From Oscillospiraceae bacterium (GTDB lineage: Bacteria > Bacillota > Clostridia > Oscillospirales > Ruminococcaceae), in NCBI GenBank assembly GCA_025757985.1, contig CP107210.1, positions 1,054,001-1,118,000 of the forward strand: a stretch of DNA of 64,000 nt, read 5' to 3'. The notes beneath the pieces were generated by a model that worked only from the letters and a program-made list of their open reading frames with translations, was not told the DNA's origin and did not search any database. Each line of letters starts with the position of its first letter. The stretch's first letter is position 1. Below, piece by piece: positions 16,462 to 30,148 of the stretch. A program made the translations under genes and the position numbers.

Positions 16462-18234
16462 ATGTCCGAAACCACTACTCCGCAGCGCCCGAAAAACAGT
16501 GCGCTGATCCGACGCTTTCTCCCCTATCTGGTCAAGTACCGCGGCGTGCTGGCCTTTGATCTGTTCTGCGCCGCACTGACGACCCTGTGCGACATTGCCC
16601 TGCCCAAAATCATGAGCACCCTGACAAACACGGTCACGGCAGCGTCCCTGACAGCCGAAACTGTGCTGAAGCTGGCGGCGCTCTACTTTGTGCTGCGCGT
16701 CATTGACGGTGCAGCCAGCTACTTTATGTCCGGCGTTGGCCATATCATGGGCGTGCATATCGAGACCGATATGCGCCGCGATGCCTTTGACCATCTGCTG
16801 CAGCTCGACCACACCTACTACAACAACACCAAGGTCGGCCAGATCATGGGCCGCATCACGAACGACCTGTTCGATGTGACCGAGTTTGCCCACCACTGCC
16901 CCGAGGAGTTTTTCATTGCAGGCATAAAGATCGCCGCCTCGTTCGTGATCCTCTGTCAGTCCAACATACCGCTGACCCTCGTTGTCTTTGCCTGTGTGCC
17001 GCTGATGGGCGTTGTCTCGGTCAAGCTGAACCACAAGCTGCGCGAGCGGTTCCGCCAGCAGCGCTTTCAGATCGGTGAGCTGAACGCCACCATTGAGGAC
17101 AGTCTGCTCGGCCAGCGTGTGGTCAAGGCCTTTGCAGCCGAGGAACTGGAGCGCGAAAAGTTTGAGCAGGGCAACCGCGATTTTGAAAAAATCAAGACGC
17201 TGGGCTATCACGCCATGGCGGCCTTCAACACCTCCACCCGCCTTTTTGACGGCCTGATGTATTTTGTCGTCATTCTGGCCGGCGGTCTTTCCCTCGTGTA
17301 CGGTGCCATCAGCGCGGGCGATCTGGTGGCCTATGTGCTGTATGTTTCCACGCTGATCGCCACCATCCGCCGCATCGTGGAATTTGCCGAGCAGTTCCAG
17401 CGCGGCATGACCGGCATTGAGCGCTTTGCCGAAATCATGGACACCCCCATTGCCATCGCCGACCTTCCCGGTGCGGAGCCGCTGCAGGTGCGGGAGGGCG
17501 GCATCGACTTCTGCGATGTCAGCTTTGAGTACCCTGATGATCACAATAAGGTCCTGCGCCATGTCAACCTCAAGATCCGCCCCGGCGAGAATGTTGCGCT
17601 GGTCGGCCCCTCCGGCGGCGGCAAGACCACGCTCTGCAACCTGATCCCCCGCTTTTATGATGTGACAGGCGGCAAGATCCTGATCGACGGGCAGGATGTG
17701 CGCAGCGTCACACTGCGCAGCCTGCGCGAGGCCATTGGCGTGGTGCAGCAGGATGTCTATCTGTTCAGCGGCACCGTGGCGGAGAACATCGCCTATGGCC
17801 GCCCCGGTGCGACCCGCGCCGAGATCGAGGAGGCTGCCCGTCTGGCCGGAGCCGACGGCTTTGTCCGCGCATTGAAGAACGGCTACGACACCTATGTCGG
17901 TGAGCGCGGCGTCAAGCTTTCGGGCGGGCAGAAGCAGCGCCTTGCCATCGCCCGCGTATTTTTGAAGAACCCGCGCATCCTGCTGTTGGACGAGGCCACC
18001 AGTGCGCTCGACAACGAGAGCGAGATTCTGGTCGGCCAGAGCCTTGACAAGCTGGCCAAGGGCCGCACGACCCTGACGATTGCCCACCGGCTGACGACCA
18101 TCCAGAACGCCGACCGCATCCTTGTCTTAGGCCGGGACGGCATCGAGGAGGAGGGCAGCCACGAAGCGCTGCTGGCAAAGCAGGGCGTGTATTATAGGCT
18201 GTGGAACGGGCTGGTGAGTGGAGAAACCTTATAA
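16462..18234 (+). CDS. ABC exporter, fused membrane-ATPase half-transporter
   Basis: The 590-residue protein has a six-helix membrane domain (about 20-310) and a nucleotide-binding domain (about 345-580). Walker A GPSGGGKTT, Q-loop VVQQDVYLF, signature LSGGQKQR, Walker B ILLLDEATSALD and switch IAHRLTT are all intact, so it should be active as a homodimer, or as a heterodimer if a partner exists elsewhere. It resembles MsbA/LmrA-type lipid or multidrug exporters; substrate unknown. ATG 16462 follows AAGAGGT; the longer frame runs through a repeat. Confidence 0.9.
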   Translation: MSETTTPQRPKNSALIRRFLPYLVKYRGVLAFDLFCAALTTLCDIALPKIMSTLTNTVTAASLTAETVLKLAALYFVLRVIDGAASYFMSGVGHIMGVHIETDMRRDAFDHLLQLDHTYYNNTKVGQIMGRITNDLFDVTEFAHHCPEEFFIAGIKIAASFVILCQSNIPLTLVVFACVPLMGVVSVKLNHKLRERFRQQRFQIGELNATIEDSLLGQRVVKAFAAEELEREKFEQGNRDFEKIKTLGYHAMAAFNTSTRLFDGLMYFVVILAGGLSLVYGAISAGDLVAYVLYVSTLIATIRRIVEFAEQFQRGMTGIERFAEIMDTPIAIADLPGAEPLQVREGGIDFCDVSFEYPDDHNKVLRHVNLKIRPGENVALVGPSGGGKTTLCNLIPRFYDVTGGKILIDGQDVRSVTLRSLREAIGVVQQDVYLFSGTVAENIAYGRPGATRAEIEEAARLAGADGFVRALKNGYDTYVGERGVKLSGGQKQRLAIARVFLKNPRILLLDEATSALDNESEILVGQSLDKLAKGRTTLTIAHRLTTIQNADRILVLGRDGIEEEGSHEALLAKQGVYYRLWNGLVSGETL

Positions 18235-18241
18235 GATGCAC

Positions 18242-18390
18242 GGCTTCCCCCTAGGGGGGAAGCTGTCAGCGACCCCGCCCGCTGACTGATGAGGGGCAGA
18301 CTTCCCGCAATAACCCATTCACAGGCAAGCAAGGCCGCACCGCCCCTCATCCGGCCTCGGCCACCTTCCCCCTAGGGGGAAGGCTTTTTT
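18242..18390. repeat. Family B dispersed repeat, full copy
   Basis: Two hairpin ends (GGCTTCCCCCTAGGGGGGAAGC and CCTTCCCCCTAGGGGGAAGG) flank GATGAGGGGC...GCCCCTCATC arms. It lies between the convergent ABC exporter and flippase genes and supplies the flippase stop codon (CCCCCTAG on the minus strand). Confidence 0.8.
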
Positions 18391-19688
18391 ATTTGTACCA
18401 TCATCCTTCTCATATTCAATCCGCAGGTCATCACATTTGATGCGATCATAATCCACAGGAAGCCTGCCATGCCGTACTGCGGCAGCACAAGCCGGATGGC
18501 TGTGATGCGGAACACCGAATCCAGCAGCGAATACCGGAAGGTAGCCAGCTGCTCCCCCAATCCCTTGAGTACACCGTCCACCATGCTTTCCAGATACATA
18601 AAGGGCGCGGCCAGCCCCAAAATCTGCACATAGCGGCCCACCATGGCATCGCGGTAGACAAGCTCTGCCAGCGGCGCGCCCAGCAGCACAAACCCTGCCC
18701 CCGCCAGCACAGAAAACCCGCCGGTGAAGCGCAGCATGGTAAACACCAGCCGCCGCGCAGCGGCTGCATCTCCCCGGGTGTGGGCGCGGGTGATCTCCGG
18801 CATCAGCAGGCCGGACAGGGCGGTCAGCACCGAAAACGGAAAAAACAGCAGCGGCAGCGCCATCCCCTTGAGCGCACCGTACTGCGCCATCGCCGCAGTG
18901 CGGCTGCCGGTATAGAGGGTGAGCGTATAAGGGATCAGGCTGCTCTCGGCAGCCTGCAGGGCGCTGGCCAGCAGGCGGCTGCCCTCGACCGGCCAGAGGA
19001 TACTATACAGCTCCCGCGCGGTATAGGGGTGCAGCGGGGCGCCGGGGCGGGGCGCAAATTCCGGTGTGCGGGCTGCAAAGACCAGCATGATGCCGCAGGA
19101 GATCCCCTCGCTGACTGTGTTGCCCAGCATGACAGCCGCGCAGCCGTAGCCTGCACCCCACTGCGCCAGCAGGCGCAGCCCCGCCGCTGCCACCGCCATC
19201 CGCACAAGCTGCTCAACAAGCTGCGCTGTGATGTTGGGCTGCACCCGCCGCGCCGCCAGAAAGCACCCTCGCATTGCCCCCGACACTGCCATAAACGGCA
19301 GGCTCGGTGCCAGGATCAGCAACGCAGTCTCGGCACGGATGTCATGCAGCAGATACCGCGCGCAGGGGCCTGCCAGCACGGCCTGCGCAGCCATGGCTGC
19401 CGTGCCAAAGCCCAGCGCCGTGCCGCATAGCCCGCGCAGCGTCTGCGCCATACCGCTGCCGCGGGCCAGACTTTGGGCTGCCAGACGCGCCGAGGCCACA
19501 TGGATGCCCGCCGTGGCAAAGGAGACGAACACCATGTAAAGCGCCAGAATCAGCTGGTACAGCCCCATCCCCTCACTGCCGAGGGCCGCTGCCACCATGA
19601 CCCGGAGCCCCATACCCAGCAGCCGCAGCACCAGCCCCGACCCGGTAAGCAGCGCCGCATTGTGCAGATAATTCCTGCGGTTGTTCAT
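18372..19688 (-). CDS. SpoVB/MurJ-like polysaccharide flippase
   Basis: The 438-residue protein has about twelve to fourteen membrane segments and belongs to the MOP/MVF exporter superfamily close to SpoVB, which moves lipid-linked envelope precursors across the membrane. Its start has the typical GSGLVLRLLGMGLRVMVAAALGSEGMGLYQ pattern. In spore formers SpoVB acts in cortex synthesis, but here it may be a general flippase. The last four residues and TAG are encoded by a family B repeat (Lys-Pro-Ser-Pro-stop from AAGCCTTCCCCCTAG). Confidence 0.8.
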   Translation of the reverse strand: MNNRRNYLHNAALLTGSGLVLRLLGMGLRVMVAAALGSEGMGLYQLILALYMVFVSFATAGIHVASARLAAQSLARGSGMAQTLRGLCGTALGFGTAAMAAQAVLAGPCARYLLHDIRAETALLILAPSLPFMAVSGAMRGCFLAARRVQPNITAQLVEQLVRMAVAAAGLRLLAQWGAGYGCAAVMLGNTVSEGISCGIMLVFAARTPEFAPRPGAPLHPYTARELYSILWPVEGSRLLASALQAAESSLIPYTLTLYTGSRTAAMAQYGALKGMALPLLFFPFSVLTALSGLLMPEITRAHTRGDAAAARRLVFTMLRFTGGFSVLAGAGFVLLGAPLAELVYRDAMVGRYVQILGLAAPFMYLESMVDGVLKGLGEQLATFRYSLLDSVFRITAIRLVLPQYGMAGFLWIMIASNVMTCGLNMRRMMVQIKKPSP

Positions 19689-19749
19689 ACGCCGCCCCCT
19701 TCCCCTGCTGATGGATATGCGAAAGGCGCAGCGGGTATACCAGCGCGTG

Positions 19750-19892
19750 AAGCCTTCCCCCTTGGGGGAAGGTGGCCGCAGGCCGGATGAGGGGCGACAT
19801 TATCGCGGCCACCCGTTACCGGGCAATCACGGAAAGTCTGCCCCTCATCAGTCCGCTTCGCGGACAGCTTCCCCCTCTGGGGGAAGCCTTTT
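19750..19892. repeat. Family B dispersed repeat, full copy
   Basis: AGCCTTCCCCCTTGGGGGAAGG and GCTTCCCCCTCTGGGGGAAGC bound arms GGATGAGGGGC and GCCCCTCATCAG. It lies in the 280-base gap between divergent flippase and Mrp genes; no gene is visible there. Confidence 0.8.
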
Positions 19893-19968
19893 CGCTGCGC
19901 AGCATCTTGCAAAGCTGCGCGAATTTTGGTACACTGTTATAAAAGCATTTTTAAAGGAGCATTTACAA

Positions 19969-20793
19969 ATGAGCGAAGCATGTACCCATGATTGCAGCAG
20001 CTGTCAGGCTAACTGCGATCACCGCGCGCCGCAGCATGAGCCGCCGCACGCAAGAAGCCGTATCAAAAAGGTCATCGGCGTTGTTTCCGGCAAGGGCGGC
20101 GTCGGCAAAAGCATGACCAGCGCCATGCTGGCCGTCTCGATGCGCCGCCTTGGCTATAAGGCCGGCGTGCTGGACGCCGATATTACCGGCCCTTCTATTC
20201 CCCGCCTGTTCGGCGTGAAGGGCCCTGCCACCGGTGACGGCGAGAGCATCAACCCCGTCTGCAGCCGCACCGGCGTTGAGATCATGAGCATCAATCTGCT
20301 GCTCGATGACCCCGAGGCCCCGGTCGTCTGGCGCGGCCCCGTCATTGCCGGTGCTGTCAAGCAGTTCTGGCAGGAGGTCGTGTGGGATGTTGATTTCCTG
20401 TTCGTTGATATGCCCCCGGGAACCGGCGATGTGCCGCTGACTGTCTTTCAGACGCTGCCGGTGGACGGCATCGTTATCGTATCCAGCCCGCAGGAGCTGG
20501 TCGGCATGATCGTTGGCAAGGCCGTCCAGATGGCCCAGATGATGCATGTGCCCATTTTGGGTCTGGTCGAGAACATGAGCTACGCCGTCTGCCCCGACTG
20601 CGGCAAGCACATTCATGTGTTTGGCGACAGCCATGTGGACGAGATTGCCGACAAGTACAGCCTGCCGGTGCTGGCAAAAATGCCTATTGACCCCGAGCTG
20701 GCCAAGGAGGCCGATGCCGGCATGATCGAGGTCTTTGCGGGCGACTATCTTGACAACGCCGCCCAGACGGTGGCCAAGCTGCTGAAAAAGTAA
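19969..20793 (+). CDS. Mrp/ApbC (NBP35-type) iron-sulfur cluster carrier ATPase
   Basis: The 274-residue P-loop protein binds ATP and is expected to carry and deliver Fe-S clusters. Its deviant Walker A is GKGGVGKS (about 42-49); MPPGTGD (about 148-154) and the CPDC pair (about 208-211) follow. An N-terminal Cys tail (Cys at 5, 9, 12 and 16) is typical of the clostridial form and may hold a further cluster. ATG 19969 follows AAAGGAG; the much longer upstream frame is an open stretch through a repeat. Confidence 0.92.
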   Translation: MSEACTHDCSSCQANCDHRAPQHEPPHARSRIKKVIGVVSGKGGVGKSMTSAMLAVSMRRLGYKAGVLDADITGPSIPRLFGVKGPATGDGESINPVCSRTGVEIMSINLLLDDPEAPVVWRGPVIAGAVKQFWQEVVWDVDFLFVDMPPGTGDVPLTVFQTLPVDGIVIVSSPQELVGMIVGKAVQMAQMMHVPILGLVENMSYAVCPDCGKHIHVFGDSHVDEIADKYSLPVLAKMPIDPELAKEADAGMIEVFAGDYLDNAAQTVAKLLKK

Positions 20794-20860
20794 GGCAGCA
20801 CCATTGCCCGCCTGACGGCTTAACCGCCGCTGCGGCGGCTGCGGTATTACGGTAAATTTG

Positions 20861-20894
20861 CTGCGGCGCGGAATAACACCGCGCCGCAGTTTTT
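20861..20894 (+). terminator. Terminator between mrp and mscL
   Basis: CTGCGGCGCGG and CCGCGCCGCAG form a perfect 11-bp stem followed by TTTTT, 19 bases before the mscL start. Confidence 0.85.
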
Positions 20895-20912
20895 GGAAAG
20901 AGGGGTTTTCTT

Positions 20913-21335
20913 GTGAAAAAATTCTGGGAAGAATTCAAATCCTTTGCCCTGAAGGGCAACATGATGGATATGGCCATCGGTGTCATCATCGGCGGCGCGT
21001 TCTCAACGCTCGTGACCTCGCTGACTGACAACCTCATCAGCCCGATTCTGGGTATTCTGGGCAAGGTCAACTTTGACGCCATGATGTGGGATGTTTTCGG
21101 CGATGGCAAGCTGGTTTTCAAGTACGGTGCCTTCATCACCTCGGTCATCAACTTCCTGATCATGGCTCTGGTGCTGTTCCTCATCGTTAAGGGCATGAAC
21201 AAGCTGATGGACCTTGGCAAGCATAAGGAAGAGGCACCCGCAGAGCCGGAAGCCCCCGCCGCCCCCACGCAGGAGGAGCTGCTCGCCGACATCCTCGCCG
21301 AGCTGAAAAAGCAGAACGAGGAAAAGACGGCGTAA
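20913..21335 (+). CDS. mscL: Large-conductance mechanosensitive channel
   Basis: The 140-residue product has MscL's two membrane helices: the pore helix with MDMAIGVIIGGAFSTLV (about 18-34) and a second at about 74-94. A charged C-terminal helix (about 115-138) follows after an Ala/Pro-rich linker. The channel opens on membrane stretch to release solutes after osmotic downshock. Translation starts at GTG 20913 behind AAAGAGG. It lies directly after the mrp terminator, so a promoter must overlap that region. Confidence 0.95.
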   Translation: MKKFWEEFKSFALKGNMMDMAIGVIIGGAFSTLVTSLTDNLISPILGILGKVNFDAMMWDVFGDGKLVFKYGAFITSVINFLIMALVLFLIVKGMNKLMDLGKHKEEAPAEPEAPAAPTQEELLADILAELKKQNEEKTA

Positions 21336-21469
21336 CGTTTTTAGTATGCAAAATGACCGCGCAGGGCGAAAAGCCTTGCGCGATTTTTGTTTGGGCGGCG
21401 GAGGCATACGGCGCGGGAGGGATGAATCTCTCCCCTGCGGAGCAACCGTAAACGGGCGGTTCCGGGAGG

Positions 21470-21677
21470 CCGCGGGCCGGGCATGCCCGGCCCCTACAGC
21501 GCGGCGCACTGTGTAGGGGCGGCGTTCCCGACGCCCCGCAGGGCGGCATGTACCTTCCGGCAGACCGTAGGGCGGCCAGCCCTCTGGCCGCCGCGGAGGG
21601 GTCAAGACCCCTCCCTACGATGCAAACCGGAAAAGGGGTATGCCGTTAAGCCGCGGGCGGCATATATGCCGCCCCTA
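21470..21677. repeat. Family A composite repeat, long array
   Basis: Five or more modules (GGGCATGCCC, GGCGTTCCCGACGCC, GGCGGCCAGCCCTCTGGCCG, GGAGGGGTCAAGACCCCTCC, GCATATATGC) follow one another with GTAGGG or CCCTAC boundaries. With an AT-rich stretch it makes up the 600-base gap between mscL and gltB. Confidence 0.75.
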
Positions 21678-21774
21678 CAACATGTCGCTTGCTTAATTTT
21701 ATTAGGTTTTACCTTCTCAAATTAAATTTAGAAATCTTTTTTGCTTAATTTCCGTAAAATCTTTTGCTTTAGCA

Positions 21775-21803
21775 TTGTAAAGCACCTGTATCTATGGTAT
21801 GAT
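21775..21803 (+). promoter_or_regulatory. Promoter for gltBD
   Basis: TTGTAA and TATGAT are separated by 17 bases; transcription should start near 21810. The area upstream (21690-21770) is unusually AT-rich for this genome and could hold activator sites. Confidence 0.7.
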
Positions 21804-21818
21804 GCAGACAAGAACAAA

Positions 21819-21864
21819 GACGTTCCCACAAGGGGCCTGTGCGCCCTGTGGGGGCGTCTTTTTT
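21819..21864 (+). terminator. Leader terminator (attenuator candidate) of gltBD
   Basis: GACGTTCCCACA (21819-21830) pairs fully with TGTGGGGGCGTC (21847-21858), followed by TTTTTT. It begins about ten bases after the predicted transcription start and 75 bases before the gltB ATG. It must therefore be bypassed for expression, suggesting control by antitermination. No alternative antiterminator fold was evident by eye. Confidence 0.75.
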
Positions 21865-21939
21865 GTTTACCCCGAGAGCTGCAGCGTTATGTGCGTAGCT
21901 GCGATGCTTTCGGCATTTGGGAAGGAGCGATTACAAGGC

Positions 21940-26490
<4,551 letters not shown>

Positions 26491-26505
26491 GGGAGGCAGA
26501 CTACA

Positions 26506-27978
26506 ATGGGAAAACCGACAGGATTTATCGAGATCGCACGGCAGACCAGCCTGGAGCTGCCGCCCGAGGAACGCATCCGGAATTTCAACGAGTTTCATCT
26601 TCCGCTGCACACCGATGAGCAGCAGGCGCAGGGTGCGCGCTGCATGGACTGCGGCGTGCCCTTCTGCCAGAGCGGCGTCCAGCTGGGCGGGATGTTCAGC
26701 GGCTGCCCGCTGAACAACCTCATCCCCGAGTGGAACGATCTGGTCTATCAGGGCAAGTGGGATCTGGCCGTACACCGCCTGATCGCCACGAACCGCTACC
26801 CGGAGTTTACCAGCCGGGTCTGCCCTGCCCTGTGCGAGGCGGCCTGCACCTGCGGCAACGTCACAGGCGATCCCGTGACTGTCAAGGAAAACGAGCGTGC
26901 CATCGTGGAATACGGCTATGAGAGCGGCGCTATCCACGCTGTACCGCCCCCGGCGCGCACCGGCAAGACGGTAGCTGTCATCGGCGCGGGGCCTGCAGGG
27001 CTTTCGGTGGCGGACCTGCTCAACAAGCGCGGCCACAAGGTGACGATCTATGAGCGCGAGGACCGCGCGGGCGGCCTGCTGATGTACGGCATCCCCAACA
27101 TGAAGCTGGAGAAGTGGGTCATCGACCGCCGGGTTAAAATTTTGCAGGATGAGGGCATCGAGTTTATCTTTAATGCCGATGTTGGCAGCACCGTCAGAGC
27201 CGATGAGCTGAAGGCCCGCTATGATGCGGTCGTGCTTTGCTGCGGCGCCAAGCAGGCCCGCGACATCAATGTCCCCGGCCGTGATGCGCAGGGCATCTAC
27301 TTTGCGGTGGATTACCTGACAAGCGTGACCCGCAGTCTGCTGGATTCCGGCTTTGCGGACGGCCGCGCGGTTTCTGCCGCCGGCAAGCGGGTGCTGGTCA
27401 TCGGCGGCGGCGACACCGGCAACGACTGCGTAGGCACGGCCATTCGTCAGAGCTGCGAGAGCGTTACCCAGCTGGAGATGATGCCCTGCCCGCCCGCTGC
27501 CCGTGCCCCCGGCAATGACTGGCCGGAGTGGCCGCGTGTGCTGAAAACCGACTACGGCCAGCAGGAGGCCATCGCCCTGTTTGGCAATGACCCCCGCGTC
27601 TACCAGACAACGGTCAAAGAGTTCTACAAGAACGAGGTCGGGCAGGTCTGCGGTGCGCTGATCGCCAAGCTGAAAAGCGAGGTTGTGGACGGCCGCCGCC
27701 AGATGGTTCCCACCGGCGAGGAATATACGGTGGACTGTGATCTGGTGCTGATCGCGGCTGGCTTTACCGGCTGTGAGCCGTATGTGGCGGATGCCTTCGG
27801 CGTAGAGCTGACAGCGCGCGGCACGGTGACCGATGTGAAGTACGCCACCGCCGACCCGAAGGTGTTCGCCTGCGGCGATATGCGCCGCGGCCAGAGCCTT
27901 GTCGTGTGGGCGCTGCGCGAGGGCCGCGACACCGCCGCCGTGGTGGATGAAAAGCTGATGGGCTACACGAACCTGTAA
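26506..27978 (+). CDS. gltD: Glutamate synthase small subunit
   Basis: The 490-residue flavoprotein passes electrons from NAD(P)H through FAD and Fe-S centres to the large subunit. Its N-terminal cysteine set is at about 46-115 (CMDCGVPFC, GCPLNN, CPALCEAACTCG). The FAD site GAGPAGLS is at about 158-165 and the NAD(P)H site VIGGGDTGND at about 302-311. It starts 15 bases after gltB behind GGGAGG and forms one operon with it. A terminator follows at 28036. Confidence 0.97.
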   Translation: MGKPTGFIEIARQTSLELPPEERIRNFNEFHLPLHTDEQQAQGARCMDCGVPFCQSGVQLGGMFSGCPLNNLIPEWNDLVYQGKWDLAVHRLIATNRYPEFTSRVCPALCEAACTCGNVTGDPVTVKENERAIVEYGYESGAIHAVPPPARTGKTVAVIGAGPAGLSVADLLNKRGHKVTIYEREDRAGGLLMYGIPNMKLEKWVIDRRVKILQDEGIEFIFNADVGSTVRADELKARYDAVVLCCGAKQARDINVPGRDAQGIYFAVDYLTSVTRSLLDSGFADGRAVSAAGKRVLVIGGGDTGNDCVGTAIRQSCESVTQLEMMPCPPAARAPGNDWPEWPRVLKTDYGQQEAIALFGNDPRVYQTTVKEFYKNEVGQVCGALIAKLKSEVVDGRRQMVPTGEEYTVDCDLVLIAAGFTGCEPYVADAFGVELTARGTVTDVKYATADPKVFACGDMRRGQSLVVWALREGRDTAAVVDEKLMGYTNL

Positions 27979-27991
27979 ATAAATAGGGCCA

Positions 27992-28022
27992 TCCTGTAGG
28001 GGCGGATGCCTGCATTGCCCCC
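27992..28022. repeat. Family A repeat module
   Basis: GTAGGGGCGGATGCCTGCAT followed by TGCCCCCTGC, an imperfect single module between gltD and its terminator. Confidence 0.5.
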
Positions 28023-28035
28023 TGCAATATAACGC

Positions 28036-28074
28036 AAAAAGGCACCTGCCGATTCCCCGGCAGGTGCCTTTTTA
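28036..28074. terminator. Bidirectional terminator between gltD and the GH13 gene
   Basis: AAAAAGGCACCTGCC and GGCAGGTGCCTTTTT arms lie between convergent genes. Confidence 0.9.
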
Positions 28075-28081
28075 TATCGTA

Positions 28082-29407
28082 TTACCGCTCGCACTTCCAG
28101 AAATGACAGCTGTACGGCTCCAGCGTGCTGCCGCCGCCGAAGTCGTGGTCGGCCCCGGTGATCAGGTCTACCGCGCGGCCGCAGCCGGCGTCAAAGTGGG
28201 CGTCAAACGGATTGCCGTCCGCATTGATGGCTACCAGCACCCGCTCACCGTCGGCATAGCGTTCAAAAATCAGCTGCTTCGGCTGCACCAGCACATTGCG
28301 GTAGCTGCCCCAGCACAGCGCCTTGCTGGCTGTACGGGCATGGGCCAGCGCGGCGATCCATGCGGTCAGGTCGTTTTCCTCCGGCTTTTCAATGGCCGGG
28401 CGCAGCGTCGGGTCGCCGTTTTTCTTGTCGCCCTCTACGCCCCACTCACTGCCGTAGTAGACTGCCGGCACACCGGGCATACCGAACAGCAGCCCATAGA
28501 GGGGCGCAAGGCAGCTCTTGTCGGTCAGGATCGTCGCAATGCGCGTTACATCGTGGTTATCCACAAAGCTCAGCAGGTGCTTACCCGTGTACAGGCACCA
28601 CTGCTCCGCGCCGAACTGGCGGTTCAGGCTGTAGCTGATCTCGTGCATGTTGCCGGTGTTGAAGCTGGAATACAGCCCCTTATAGCACTCGTAGTTCGTT
28701 ACGCTGTGGCAGGCGTGGTCGTTCATCCAGCGGTTGTAATCGCCGTGCAGCGTCTCACCCACCAGCACAAACTCCGGCTTGATGCTGTTTGCCAAGCCGC
28801 GCAGCTCCGCCAAAAAGCCGAGATCGAGGCAGTAGGCCACATCCAGACGCAGACCGTCAATGTCATAGTCGCGCACCCAGCCGCGCACGGCATCGAACAG
28901 GTAGTTTTTGACATCGGGGTTCTGCAGATTCAGCTTGACCAGCTCGTTGCAGCCCTCCCACGCCTCATACCAGAAGCCGTCATTGTAATTCGTGTTGCCG
29001 TCAAAGCTGATATGGAACCAATCCTTATAGGGGCTGTCCCAGCGCTTTTCCTGCACATCGCGGAACGCCCAGAAGCCGCGCCCCACATGGTTGAAAACAC
29101 CGTCAAGCAGAACCCGGATGCCCGCCGCCGCATGCAGCGCCGCACAGACCTGCTTGAGGTCATCATTGGTGCCAAGACGGCAGTCTACCCTGTTGTAGTC
29201 ACGGGTATCATAGCCGTGGGCGTCACTCTCAAACAGCGGGTTGAACAGCACGCAGGTTGCTCCCAGCTTCTTGATGTGCTCCACCCAGTCCAGCACACGC
29301 AGCAGGCGATGCTCCCCGGCCTGTGTCTGGTCACCGCTGTTCTGCAGCGGCGCACCGCAAAGGCCCAGCGGATAAATCTGATAAACTACCGCTTCATCGT
29401 ACCACAT
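28082..29407 (-). CDS. GH13 alpha-amylase-family glycoside hydrolase
   Basis: The 441-residue protein lacks a signal peptide, so it is cytoplasmic. The four GH13 regions are clear: DGVFNHVG (about 102-109), GLRLDVAY with the nucleophile Asp (about 186-193), LVGETLHGD with the acid/base Glu (about 216-224), and FVDNHD (about 282-287). It likely cleaves alpha-1,4 (or alpha-1,6) links in imported maltodextrins, similar to cyclomaltodextrinase or neopullulanase enzymes, but is shorter and lacks their N-terminal domain. It lies downstream of a small membrane protein gene in the same direction. Confidence 0.88.
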   Translation of the reverse strand: MWYDEAVVYQIYPLGLCGAPLQNSGDQTQAGEHRLLRVLDWVEHIKKLGATCVLFNPLFESDAHGYDTRDYNRVDCRLGTNDDLKQVCAALHAAAGIRVLLDGVFNHVGRGFWAFRDVQEKRWDSPYKDWFHISFDGNTNYNDGFWYEAWEGCNELVKLNLQNPDVKNYLFDAVRGWVRDYDIDGLRLDVAYCLDLGFLAELRGLANSIKPEFVLVGETLHGDYNRWMNDHACHSVTNYECYKGLYSSFNTGNMHEISYSLNRQFGAEQWCLYTGKHLLSFVDNHDVTRIATILTDKSCLAPLYGLLFGMPGVPAVYYGSEWGVEGDKKNGDPTLRPAIEKPEENDLTAWIAALAHARTASKALCWGSYRNVLVQPKQLIFERYADGERVLVAINADGNPFDAHFDAGCGRAVDLITGADHDFGGGSTLEPYSCHFWKCER

Positions 29408-29425
29408 GTTTTTCTCCTTCCAAAA

Positions 29426-29965
29426 TCAGAACTTCTTTTTCAGTTTTGGCTTGACCACCAGATGGTAATACCGCGTCAGCGCGGCCAGCGCCCGGTCACA
29501 CAGCCAGAAGGACAGGTTGCCCGCGGCCAAAAGCACCGCCAGCATGGCCGTTCCATCGGCCAGCAGCTCGTCCAGAACAGCGGGACCGAGCAATGCAAAC
29601 AGCAAAAGATAGACCAGCACAGTGGCCGCATTGAATACAGCAAATTTTATGATCCAGCGCACCCACCTGCTTTTTATCGTGTTGAGCTTCACACGCAGCA
29701 CAGGGTAATACCCCATGACCAGCACATAGAAAAACGCCAGCTCGGTCTCCGGCACAAGCAGCACGGCCAAAATCGACACCGTTGCGTAGAGAGTCAGCGC
29801 ATAGCGCGGGCCGTAGTCCTCCAGCACCGGAATAAGCAGAAAAGCCGCGAGCATCGGCGCAGCGTAGGTGCCGATTTGTAAGGCGCTGCCGATGAGCAGA
29901 AGCACCACCGACAACGCCCCCAGCATACCGCAGAGCGCGATCTTCTGGCTTTCCGTTTTGCGCAT
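29426..29965 (-). CDS. ECF S-component-like integral membrane protein
   Basis: The 179-residue protein has five to six hydrophobic segments and starts with a short basic N-terminus (MRKTESQKIALCGMLGALSV), a pattern common in substrate-binding S components of ECF vitamin transporters and related proteins. No ATPase or T component is nearby and no ligand can be deduced. ATG 29965 has GGAGGGAG nine bases before it, and a strong promoter lies at 30011-30039. The GH13 gene follows after 18 bases, so the two are probably one operon. Confidence 0.6.
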   Translation of the reverse strand: MRKTESQKIALCGMLGALSVVLLLIGSALQIGTYAAPMLAAFLLIPVLEDYGPRYALTLYATVSILAVLLVPETELAFFYVLVMGYYPVLRVKLNTIKSRWVRWIIKFAVFNAATVLVYLLLFALLGPAVLDELLADGTAMLAVLLAAGNLSFWLCDRALAALTRYYHLVVKPKLKKKF

Positions 29966-30010
29966 GGTGTTTTCTCCCTCCTGCCTTAGCCTTTCACGCG
30001 ATTCTTGTAC

Positions 30011-30039
30011 ATTATACCCCGTTTTGTTCCACATTGCAA
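30011..30039 (-). promoter_or_regulatory. Promoter for the membrane protein-GH13 operon
   Basis: On the minus strand TTGCAA and TATAAT are 17 bases apart, with about 40 bases of leader. Confidence 0.8.
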
Positions 30040-30148
30040 GGATTTGCTGTTTATTTTGTACAATTTTACATAGGCGTGCCCCTTTTCCTACCAGAATAAA
30101 GCCTCTGGCGATGTTATGCGGGGCCTTTCGTCAGGCGCGCCGCCTGTG

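Noticed and set aside
16063..18087. 674-residue minus-strand open frame opposite the ABC exporter
   Set aside because: Shadow; all ABC motifs are on the plus strand.
28064..29881. 605-residue plus-strand open frame opposite the GH13 gene
   Set aside because: Shadow; GH13 catalytic motifs lie on the minus strand.
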